Under the pieces are notes generated by a model that ran no database searches, was not told the origin of the DNA, and worked only from the letters and a program-made list of their open reading frames with translations. A stretch of DNA of 64,000 nt. Source: an uncultured Rubripirellula sp. Lineage in GTDB: Bacteria; Planctomycetota; Planctomycetia; Pirellulales; Pirellulaceae. Position numbers and translations under genes: made by a program. The stretch's first letter is position 1; each line of letters begins with the position of its first letter. Positions 1-7,709 of this stretch are shown here, piece by piece. The DNA lies in contig CALIBL010000021.1 of NCBI GenBank assembly GCA_938045805.1, positions 94,553 through 158,552 of the forward strand, read 5' to 3'.

Positions 1-455
1 ATGAAATAAATCACCTGCTGGGTGTTGTCTGGCTCGAGGTAGTTGTATTGAACCTTTTGTTGTTTGAGTTGCGATTCAAGCTGTGTTACCCAACCGGCGT
101 CGGTAGGTCGATTAAAAACGAATTTCTCGTCATACTGCGTCGATTCGTTGTCTGCGGTTTTACTGTTGCGGGAAAGCTCTGTTGAATCAGGTTTGGCAGA
201 TTCTGGAATATCCGGTCGGCTGACAAATTTCCCGTAAACTCTTCGCTCGGAAATCCCTACTTCTTCAATATTCCCTTTTTCGAGTTCACCCTGAAAAAAG
301 CTCGCAGTAATTAACGATCGCTCTTCCCCTTGGTTGTAGAAGAGCAAGACGGCGAGCGCAGCAATGAGGATCGCGATAAATAGCGAGTTGTTACCGCGGC
401 GATTCTCTTGCTGCTCAGGTGAACTTGAGTCGCGTTGATCGGTCTTCTTTTCCAT
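1..455 (-). CDS. ftsH: FtsH-type ATP-dependent zinc metalloprotease, N-terminal part (cut by window edge)
   Basis: Only the first 151 codons are in the window; the gene continues past base 1. The start is ATG at 455, with a purine-rich AAGGCAAGA just upstream. Residues 1-22 are polar and charged, 24-40 form one hydrophobic membrane segment, and the rest is a soluble extracytoplasmic domain with GELEKGNIEEVGISERRVYGKF, the usual opening of FtsH periplasmic domains. FtsH is a hexameric membrane-anchored AAA+ protease that degrades damaged or unassembled membrane proteins; the ATPase and HExxH protease parts would lie outside the window. The long polar insert around residues 80-125 fits planctomycete FtsH proteins. 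The assignment rests on topology and the extracytoplasmic domain only. Confidence 0.72.
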   Translation of the reverse strand, partial: MEKKTDQRDSSSPEQQENRRGNNSLFIAILIAALAVLLFYNQGEERSLITASFFQGELEKGNIEEVGISERRVYGKFVSRPDIPESAKPDSTELSRNSKTADNESTQYDEKFVFNRPTDAGWVTQLESQLKQQKVQYNYLEPDNTQQVIYF

Positions 456-883
456 TTCTTGCCTTTTTGGCGATATCAATACCTAGCAGTTCCGGCTCAC
501 GCGGGCATGACGCTGATATTTGGGTCACTGACTGGCCGGATGACTCCTTTTCCGACTGTATTGTAGTGGGTAACAAGTGAGATGACTAACCGACTCGATC
601 CAAGCTTTTTACGATTTGAACCAACCATTTCGATTCTGCTTCGACCGCTCGGTTTATTCTGCAAAAGCTTAAATTCACGTGGAATTGCGTGTTTTTTTTG
701 GTGTAACCCGATAACATCCGGGTGCTTTGTGGTTCGATTCCCAGTCGGTTTTGCACACTCTTCGCAGTTTACCGCGAAAGCCACATAGATTTCACGCCGA
801 TGAGGATACGATCTGAGCTGAAATTAGCGAGCTGCCTAAGAATTGGTGATCTGGGTGACTGGGTTAGTTGACGATTTCGAGCT
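456..883. other. Intergenic region between recQ end and ftsH start
   Basis: There are 428 bases between two minus-strand genes with no convincing gene. The region should hold the ftsH promoter, but no clear -35/-10 pair was found. A stretch at 732-744 resembles a tRNA T-loop and TGCAAAA at 660-666 is complementary to TTTTGCA at 749-755, but the T-stem does not pair, so it is not called a tRNA. Confidence 0.5.
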
Positions 884-3670
884 TCAGTCTTTCCCCCTGA
901 TCTCATGATCACCCTGATCAAGATGTGCTACGGCCTGCTGAAGATGCTTCTCTAATTCTTTCTTGGTGATTCTCCGAATCAGAAGGATTTCCTCATGTGT
1001 AAACCCCTGCTCTAGGAGTCGATGGCTCCAGTACGCATCAGAACCCACCCAAACACGATCACAACGAGAATCCTCGTGCGTGGGGTGATCTTCCTTAGCG
1101 GCGATCCTGATTTGTTCGGGAAAATTTATCGCGTCATTCCCGTTGGTGTTTGTATTTTGAACGACCTTTTTTTCCTGCAGATCCTCAGGTCTTGTGTCTA
1201 TGACCTGTTCACGTGTGCATCGAATTAGCTCAATGATGTCTTGGCCAAATTGTTGTGAGTTAGATTCACCAATTCCCTTGATCATTTTAAGGGCATCCAT
1301 GTTTTCGGGTTGCGATATCGCGATCCTCTCGAGTGTTGCGTTAGTGAGGACTTTAAATGCGGGAAGTCCGAGAGCCGCCGAGGTTTTTCTCCTCCATCTT
1401 TTTAATGTTGCGGTCGTCTCTTCAATGAACGGTTGATTGGGTTCGCCCGTGGATTGGGTTTCTCCCGCCACAATCCGATCGCACGCTAAATCTTCATTCT
1501 CAATATTTGTAGCCGATGGGGAAGACTCTTCGATGGATTCTACACTTTTGGTTGCATGGATCAGCTTACTTGCAAGTTCCTTAGTTAAGTGAAATCCGTC
1601 CGGCATCGGACTTCTACCATGCATGATTTCGCGTCCAATCTCTGTCATGTGAATGGTGGGACGACGTTGCTCGATCTCCTGCTGTACGACTAATCCAAAT
1701 TCACTCAAACGATCCATGATCATGGCGACTTCAGCTTGTTTCATGGCAGACAGCAATCCGTAGGTGCTCAGTTGGTTGAGTCTCCATTGGGATAATCTCT
1801 TGCTCTTGGATCCGCAAAGCATTTGCGCTACCAAGTTTTTTCCGAAACGACCATGCATGCGAGTCACCCCACTCATGACAATCTGAAGGCCGCGAGTTAG
1901 GTAAAGTTGTTCTTGATTGTTCAGGTTGAGGGTGGTAACGGGGTGCTTTCGATTCTCACTTTGCGAGTTGGGGTGGCAGCGATCGCAGTTCCCGCAGTCC
2001 CTTGGATTGGTTTCACCGAAGTAATTCAAGATGACCTGCTGTCGGCATTTTGGATTTCTGGCAAAGTGTATGACGGATTCAAGCTTTTCATATTCAGCTG
2101 ACTTCCTGACATTCAGTTGAGCGAAGTCAATACTTAGTTCCTTGAATTTGCGATTGCGATCTAGGAAATGGATGCCTCTTCCTCGGAAGGGAGGAACGTA
2201 ATCGAATGCTTTCAGCTTACAGAGTTCCTTCAAGGCACGATTCACCTGTTGTTTTTCTACCTCAGCAATTTTTGCCAGCCATTTAGGCGTCGTGTAAACA
2301 TCCTCGCCGCGTCGGTTACCAACAACATTTTCAACAGCCTGCAGGACTTTACGTCGAACCTTCGCTTCGACCGGAACGAAATCTAGTAGCGTCGGGGCAT
2401 CTGAATCAATTCGAATTACTGCTTGATTTGAGTTGCTATCTAGTCGCTTCAAGACACCTGTTTTTGCGAGTAATTGTTCCGCGGTGCTGATCGCTTCGCT
2501 GCTATCCTTCGTGCCAATCAATTCACGGACTTCCTCGAGAGTCAATTCAATGGGGTCTTCATCTCGTGAAAGCAGGAAGTTGTAAACCTGTTCGACTGTA
2601 TCTTGTGATGGATAACGAGTTTCGATGAAAAACTCTTGGACATAGCGATCGCTGTAAGAAAACAGCAGGAGACACTCGCTCGGTTTTCCATCCCGCCCTG
2701 CCCTGCCCGCCTCTTGGTAGTACGCCTCGAGGCTGCCGGGGATATTGTAGTGGACGACAAATCGAATGTCTGATTTGTCGATTCCCATACCAAAAGCATT
2801 TGTCGCTACGATGGCAGATAGATCGCCACTCATGAAGCGTTCTTGCGTTTCTTTCCGCAGAGTGGGATCCAAGCCTGCATGGTAGACGCCAATTGGTTGG
2901 TCTGTGGCCGCCTTGATCGATTCAGCAATCTCTTCGCAGCGTTTGCGAGTTGCGGCATAAATGATACCTGATCCGCTCTGCTGACTGAGGTATTGATGCA
3001 GTGCGTCAGCTTTTTCTTTATCCGAATTGCAATGTTTGACGCAAAACCGGAGATTGTCTCGACTGAAGCCCGTGACGAAGATCTGTGGATCATTGAGATC
3101 GAGGAGTTTGGAAATGTCATCCCTGACAGCAGGCGTTGCTGTTGCGGTCAAAGCGATCGTTTGAACCTGATTCAAGTAGCGGCTGCGAAAATGACCAAGT
3201 CTCGCGTAATCGGGTCGGAAGTCATGACCCCATTCACTTACGCAGTGTGCTTCATCCACCGCCAAAAGATCAATCTTGCAACGATTGATGGAGTCGATAA
3301 ATCGACCGTTCCGTAGTCGCTCAGGTGCAATGTACACCAAGTCCAGTTCATTTGTCTCCATGCGTCTCATTACACTGTTCTGTTCAGCGAGTGTAAGGCT
3401 GCTGTTAATCAATTCAGCTTTGATCCCCAGTCGTTGAAGGTTATCAACCTGATCTTTCATCAAGGCAATTAATGGAGAAACGACGATGCTCAAACCTGGC
3501 CGCATGAGGCTTGGGAGTTGGTAGCACAGGCTCTTGCCTCCGCCGGTAGGCATGACACACATCACGTCATTGCCTTGGAGTACCGCGTCGACTACTTCTC
3601 GTTGACCCGCTCGAAATTCTTTGAGACCCAGAAGGGGCAAGAAAGAGTCGGGGGCTGCCGTGTCAGCCAT
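884..3670 (-). CDS. recQ: ATP-dependent DNA helicase RecQ, long form with HRDC domain
   Basis: This is a 3'-5' superfamily 2 DNA helicase used in recombination and stalled-fork repair. Walker A PTGGGKS is at residues 41-47, DEAH at 139-142, motif III ALTATAT near 174, and motif VI with QEAGRAGRDG near 319-328. Four zinc cysteines are at 542, 559, 562 and 565, with the 17/3/3 spacing usual for RecQ. A winged-helix RQC region follows (about 570-690), then an HRDC domain (about 750-820) and a charged helical tail to 928. Typical bacterial RecQ is about 600 residues with the zinc cysteines near 380-403, so roughly 160 extra residues sit between the helicase core and the zinc module. The start is ATG. 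It stands alone, with no operon partner. The core family call is secure. Confidence 0.93.
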   Translation of the reverse strand: MADTAAPDSFLPLLGLKEFRAGQREVVDAVLQGNDVMCVMPTGGGKSLCYQLPSLMRPGLSIVVSPLIALMKDQVDNLQRLGIKAELINSSLTLAEQNSVMRRMETNELDLVYIAPERLRNGRFIDSINRCKIDLLAVDEAHCVSEWGHDFRPDYARLGHFRSRYLNQVQTIALTATATPAVRDDISKLLDLNDPQIFVTGFSRDNLRFCVKHCNSDKEKADALHQYLSQQSGSGIIYAATRKRCEEIAESIKAATDQPIGVYHAGLDPTLRKETQERFMSGDLSAIVATNAFGMGIDKSDIRFVVHYNIPGSLEAYYQEAGRAGRDGKPSECLLLFSYSDRYVQEFFIETRYPSQDTVEQVYNFLLSRDEDPIELTLEEVRELIGTKDSSEAISTAEQLLAKTGVLKRLDSNSNQAVIRIDSDAPTLLDFVPVEAKVRRKVLQAVENVVGNRRGEDVYTTPKWLAKIAEVEKQQVNRALKELCKLKAFDYVPPFRGRGIHFLDRNRKFKELSIDFAQLNVRKSAEYEKLESVIHFARNPKCRQQVILNYFGETNPRDCGNCDRCHPNSQSENRKHPVTTLNLNNQEQLYLTRGLQIVMSGVTRMHGRFGKNLVAQMLCGSKSKRLSQWRLNQLSTYGLLSAMKQAEVAMIMDRLSEFGLVVQQEIEQRRPTIHMTEIGREIMHGRSPMPDGFHLTKELASKLIHATKSVESIEESSPSATNIENEDLACDRIVAGETQSTGEPNQPFIEETTATLKRWRRKTSAALGLPAFKVLTNATLERIAISQPENMDALKMIKGIGESNSQQFGQDIIELIRCTREQVIDTRPEDLQEKKVVQNTNTNGNDAINFPEQIRIAAKEDHPTHEDSRCDRVWVGSDAYWSHRLLEQGFTHEEILLIRRITKKELEKHLQQAVAHLDQGDHEIRGKD

Positions 3671-3833
3671 GAAAATTCAATCCAGTAAGTCTAGTGTGTT
3701 ACCGGCCGGTACTTGGTCCGATCGGATCATCAGTTTGATACAATCGAAAGTATAGGCAGTATGTTGCTTCCACCAAGGTCATACTGGGGGAAGATGTCTG
3801 CGGCCGTGAAAAGTTCGTAATGATAAGAAAGCA

Positions 3834-4784
3834 ATGAGAGCCATATCCTTACAAGATTCCGAAGTTACCTTTCGAGACTCGGCGGAAGAACCGATTAGAC
3901 GTGCGGGGGAGGTGCTCGTTGATGTAAGTCTTGCTGGGATCTGTGAAACGGATCTGCAATTATGTAAAGGATACATGGGTTTTTCAGGGATTCTTGGTCA
4001 TGAGTTCGTTGGCGTCGCGCGAGACGGTCTTTATGCCGGTCAACGTGTTGTAGGTGAAATCAATTGCGTTTGCGAACGATGTAAGTGGTGTGTCAACGGA
4101 TTGGGCAATCACTGTCCAGAGAGAACGGTTCTTGGAATTCTTAACCGCGACGGGGCATTTGCCGAGACCCTTTTGATTCCGGAACGCAATCTGCATCGAG
4201 TGCCTGACTCGGTTGGCAATGATCAGGCTGTGTTTACAGAGCCTTTGGCAGCGGCGCTTCAGATTTCAAAACAGGTCGATCTGGCCGGTAAGCGGGTTGC
4301 TGTTTTGGGTGATGGACGGCTCGGAATTCTTTGTGCTCAAGCAACTAGGCTTGCAACGGAATCAGTTGTGGCTGTTGGCAAGCACCCTGAGAAGCTCGCG
4401 AGGTTTCAACGCCTAGGAATTGAAAATGTCTTGCTGGAGAGTCTCGATCAACAGGCTTCATTCGATGTTGTAGTTGACTGCACTGGATCGCCGACAGGGT
4501 TGCAGGTCGCATGTCGCTTGGTGAAGCCACGTGGTGTATTGGTTTTGAAAACAACGGTAGCTGGCGAGCACAGAATGTCACTAGCTTCTTTGGTGATCAA
4601 TGAGGTCACCGTCGTTGGTTCTCGTTGTGGACCATTTGGAGAAGCCCTCTCCGCATTAGAAGCCGACGCAATCGATTTGAGCGGGATGGTGAGCCATCGT
4701 TTCGCAATCGAGCACGGAGTTGAAGCGATGCGGATTGCTGGACTCCCAGAGAGTTTTAAAGTTTTAATTGATCCACAATTGTAA
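3834..4784 (+). CDS. Zinc-dependent medium-chain alcohol/polyol dehydrogenase
   Basis: A 316-residue MDR-family NAD(P)-dependent dehydrogenase. Catalytic zinc ligands are C37 (GICETD), H56-E57 (GHE) and probably E136 (FTEP). The structural zinc lobe has cysteines 80, 83, 86 and 94 (C-x2-C-x2-C-x7-C), and the Rossmann glycine motif GDGRLG is at 159-164. It is about 30 residues shorter than most family members. The start is ATG at 3834. It converges with the aldolase-family gene, leaving 40 bases between them. That neighbour and the following sulfatase suggest oxidation of a sugar, polyol or sugar acid, but the substrate cannot be read from sequence. Family sure, specificity unknown. Confidence 0.85.
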   Translation: MRAISLQDSEVTFRDSAEEPIRRAGEVLVDVSLAGICETDLQLCKGYMGFSGILGHEFVGVARDGLYAGQRVVGEINCVCERCKWCVNGLGNHCPERTVLGILNRDGAFAETLLIPERNLHRVPDSVGNDQAVFTEPLAAALQISKQVDLAGKRVAVLGDGRLGILCAQATRLATESVVAVGKHPEKLARFQRLGIENVLLESLDQQASFDVVVDCTGSPTGLQVACRLVKPRGVLVLKTTVAGEHRMSLASLVINEVTVVGSRCGPFGEALSALEADAIDLSGMVSHRFAIEHGVEAMRIAGLPESFKVLIDPQL

Positions 4785-4824
4785 GAATACAGTGGTGCGA
4801 CGCCCTGTCATTGCTTGAGCCTCG

Positions 4825-5814
4825 CTAAGAGTTCACTGACTGTAGTTGTTGAATCACTCTTTGGACAATTTTTTCGATTGTGTCATGCGGCATGGGGTTT
4901 GCATCACTCACGTCCGTAAACTGTGAGACCAAGGCATCAATTTCTCTTTGCGTTCGAGCTACCAATGCTCGCTGTTGTTCAGATAGGGGGACTCGTCCCG
5001 TGCCCAGATCCCAACCTCGAGATCTCGCACCCGCTCGAAAGCCTTCAGGAAATTCACCGAGAGAGATCATCGCATCGAACAGAGGGATTAGTTGGTACTG
5101 CAATCGCATCGCTTCTTCGATTGAGCCATCAGTCACATTTTTATAGATCGCTCTGGTCAACTCTGGGACGACACCGCTAGTTGCATTGGTGCCGCCATCG
5201 GCGCCGGCTAGAAGCATCGGGGCTAGAGAGGCATCCCAGCCAGTGAGAAAGGTGAAGTCATCTCGCATCGGACGAATAGCGGAGATCATTCGCATCATAT
5301 TGGGCAGGTCACCACTGCTGTCTTTGATTCCGACAACACGCGGGAATTCTGCCGCGAGGCGTATGACTGTATCCACGTCGATCGGTGATGCAAAAAGGGG
5401 AATGTTATAGAGTGTGACGTCGACTTCAACATTTTCTGCTATCTCGCGAAAGTAAGCATACACACCTTCGCTGCTGAGCCGATAATAGAACGGCGCGACA
5501 ATCGCAACCGCTCGAACCCCAAGTTCGCCATAAGCGTCACACGCTTCAATGGTTGCTTTAACATTTGCCTCGGCCGCGCCCGCTAGAACAGGCACTCGTC
5601 CAGCGGTTTGATCAACAACAATACGAACAATTTGTCGTCTTTCCTCCGCGGTAAATCTCACGAACTCTCCGGTGCTGCCGTTCGGGTACAGGCCATCGAC
5701 ACCACGCTCGATTAACCAATCGACGTAGCCTCGTAGCTTTTGCTCGTCGACCCGACCATGCGCATCAACTGGGGTGATGTTGGGCGTGAGGATTCCCGTG
5801 ATTCTTTCTGCCAT
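4825..5814 (-). CDS. Dihydrodipicolinate synthase/KDG-aldolase family lyase
   Basis: A 329-residue class I aldolase of the DapA/NanA superfamily, a TIM barrel that forms a Schiff base with a 2-oxo acid. The GSTGE motif at 46-50 binds the carboxylate, Y136 (LYNIP) is the conserved tyrosine, and K164 (GIKDSSGD) is the Schiff-base lysine. The start is ATG at 5814 and the length is about 30 residues above the usual 290-300 because of a C-terminal extension. Context (sulfatase upstream on the same strand, dehydrogenase convergent) favours a catabolic role such as 2-keto-3-deoxy sugar-acid cleavage over lysine synthesis. DapA cannot be excluded. Confidence 0.85.
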   Translation of the reverse strand: MAERITGILTPNITPVDAHGRVDEQKLRGYVDWLIERGVDGLYPNGSTGEFVRFTAEERRQIVRIVVDQTAGRVPVLAGAAEANVKATIEACDAYGELGVRAVAIVAPFYYRLSSEGVYAYFREIAENVEVDVTLYNIPLFASPIDVDTVIRLAAEFPRVVGIKDSSGDLPNMMRMISAIRPMRDDFTFLTGWDASLAPMLLAGADGGTNATSGVVPELTRAIYKNVTDGSIEEAMRLQYQLIPLFDAMISLGEFPEGFRAGARSRGWDLGTGRVPLSEQQRALVARTQREIDALVSQFTDVSDANPMPHDTIEKIVQRVIQQLQSVNS

Positions 5815-6019
5815 GCTGGTGCGTACGTAGGTTGAATTTTGGAATAAGAGGACTGACAGGGAACCGTAGCTTTCGCTCTATTGGACCGAGTGGACTGACT
5901 GTTGCTTTGTTCAATAGTTTTTTGATTGCGATTGAATTTGATGATTGTGTCAATTATGACTGAGTCCCTGTGGGTCATGGCTTATCAAGGTCCATGTTCC
6001 GTTCATGTCTCTGTTCAAT

Positions 6020-7420
6020 TCACTGCCAAGGTGTTCTCCCGCCGCGTTGTAAGTGGAATTGCAGGCGGCGGATTAGCTGTTGCAAATCTTTGGGGCGTTT
6101 GTTCGCTAAGTCATTTTCTTCATAGGGATCTTGTTCTAGGTCAAATAGTTCAAAAGAGTTGGTTGGGAGGTTGTGCACCAATTTGAGGTTTCCTCGCATT
6201 ACTGCCTCGATAGACAAGCCTGCATATCGTGGGCCTCCTTCTCTTCTCACGAAATACAGCTCTCGGTTATGCCACTTGTGGTCGGGGTCCTCTAGTAGTG
6301 GAGTTAGTGACATGCCGTCGATTCGAGCATCATTTTTAAGACCGAGGATTTCCATGATGGTCGGGTAAAAATCCGCTGTGACGCACACAGTGTTAGTGCG
6401 TGTGTTGGCACGCGTAACTCCGGGTACCTTGATACATCCTGGAATGCGTAGTCCACCCTCGTACATTGATTGCTTACCATCGCGAAGCTTCCCATTGTTC
6501 GCGCCCACATTCAATTGACCGCCGTTGTCGCTTGTGAAGATGATGATCGTATCTCGGGTAGTTCGATCATGGCGTACCGAGCTAAGGACTTCACCGATGC
6601 CATGATCCATGTGCTCAATTAAAGCAACCAGTTTCGATCTTGGTTCGGGAAGGTTTGGTTCCCGCTTTTGAACCTTTTCAAGCCATGCTTGTGGGGGTTG
6701 GATGGGTGTGTGGGGAGCATTGTAGGCGAGGTACAAGAACCAAGGTTGATCTCTGTTTTTTTCGTTTTGTTGTTCGATCCAGTCCGTAGCCCACTTGGAG
6801 AATAGGTCAGTCGCATGTCCACTCGGATTGATTTCTTTACGGTCGATGAACATGTAGTTGTTTCCGTGGCGAAGATGGTTGAAGTAGTCATCCATCATGT
6901 CTCCGAGAAAGCCATGGAATCGATCGAATCCATGGCTCATAGGGTGGTCGTCAGGCGTGAGACCAAGGTGCCATTTTCCAATCGCTTTGGTTAGGTATCC
7001 CGCTTCAGATAGCCGTTCTGGTAGTGTTTGGGTGAGCGGAGAGAAATTTCCCCAACTGTTTTCTGCGTGAGTGCGGATCACTCCGGGTACGCCGACTCGA
7101 TCAGGATAACAACCCGTGATGATCGAAGCTCTGGTCGGTGAACACACGGGACAATTCGCGTACAGACGATCGAGACGCAGTGATTGTTCAAACAAGCGGT
7201 CTAGGTTTGGCGTGACAAGATCCTTGCTGCCCAAGCAACCTAAGTCCGCAAAGCCTAGGTCATCCACAACGATCAGTAAAATGTTGGGTTTTTCAGCGTT
7301 CTGATTCGGGTTGATTGCCCAAGAAGCAGATGATACCGCGAGTGGAACGACAGCTAGTATCAATTGAGACAACGAAATGTAAGTCATTCGGTAGCCGTTT
7401 ATTCTTCTCTTGCAGTTCAT
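6020..7420 (-). CDS. Exported type I sulfatase (formylglycine-dependent)
   Basis: An arylsulfatase-family hydrolase that removes sulfate esters, probably from a polysaccharide. Taking ATG at 7420 as the start gives a signal peptide with basic n-region (NCKRR) and hydrophobic segment ending SSASWA. Metal-binding D53-D54 sit in VVDDLG. CSPTR at 93-97 is the CxPxR motif whose cysteine is converted to formylglycine by an FGE enzyme encoded elsewhere. GKWHLG and FTSDNGG are further family motifs. The frame stays open upstream to a TTG at 7537, and ATG at 7387 is a later alternative; the chosen start gives the best leader. It lies 205 bases upstream of the aldolase-family gene on the same strand and may be co-transcribed. 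Sulfatases are abundant in planctomycetes feeding on algal polysaccharides. Substrate unknown. Confidence 0.9.
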   Translation of the reverse strand: MNCKRRINGYRMTYISLSQLILAVVPLAVSSASWAINPNQNAEKPNILLIVVDDLGFADLGCLGSKDLVTPNLDRLFEQSLRLDRLYANCPVCSPTRASIITGCYPDRVGVPGVIRTHAENSWGNFSPLTQTLPERLSEAGYLTKAIGKWHLGLTPDDHPMSHGFDRFHGFLGDMMDDYFNHLRHGNNYMFIDRKEINPSGHATDLFSKWATDWIEQQNEKNRDQPWFLYLAYNAPHTPIQPPQAWLEKVQKREPNLPEPRSKLVALIEHMDHGIGEVLSSVRHDRTTRDTIIIFTSDNGGQLNVGANNGKLRDGKQSMYEGGLRIPGCIKVPGVTRANTRTNTVCVTADFYPTIMEILGLKNDARIDGMSLTPLLEDPDHKWHNRELYFVRREGGPRYAGLSIEAVMRGNLKLVHNLPTNSFELFDLEQDPYEENDLANKRPKDLQQLIRRLQFHLQRGGRTPWQ

Positions 7421-7709
7421 TTGGGTGCAGGTTTTTTTAATGGTTAATGTTGAAGCGTGGGGCATGCCGGCAAGATAAGATTTCGCGGCATATGAGAAAA
7501 ATGGTTGGTTCGCCCTAGACTCAGTGTCCAATAGCAAGTGATCTTCTGACCGTTCGAAGCGTATTAATTGACCTTTTGTAGGAGGTGAACTACCATTCTT
7601 GGAGACGGTTAGCTTACCTCGTTAAGTCGGTGTGATGGTGCCGTGCTCCGTCTAACCTATCACGAGTTGTTGTTTTTAACGCCACAGTGAACAGACGCGA
7701 GTGTGATAG

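Noticed and set aside
660..755. tRNA-like fragment with GGTTCGATTCC and complementary TGCAAAA/TTTTGCA ends
   Set aside because: The T-stem flanking the loop does not pair, the acceptor pair does not line up with the T-arm, and the possible anticodon hairpin has an eight-base loop.
7421..7537. Upstream TTG-initiated extension of the sulfatase
   Set aside because: The added residues are polar and would bury the signal peptide; ATG at 7420 gives a proper leader.
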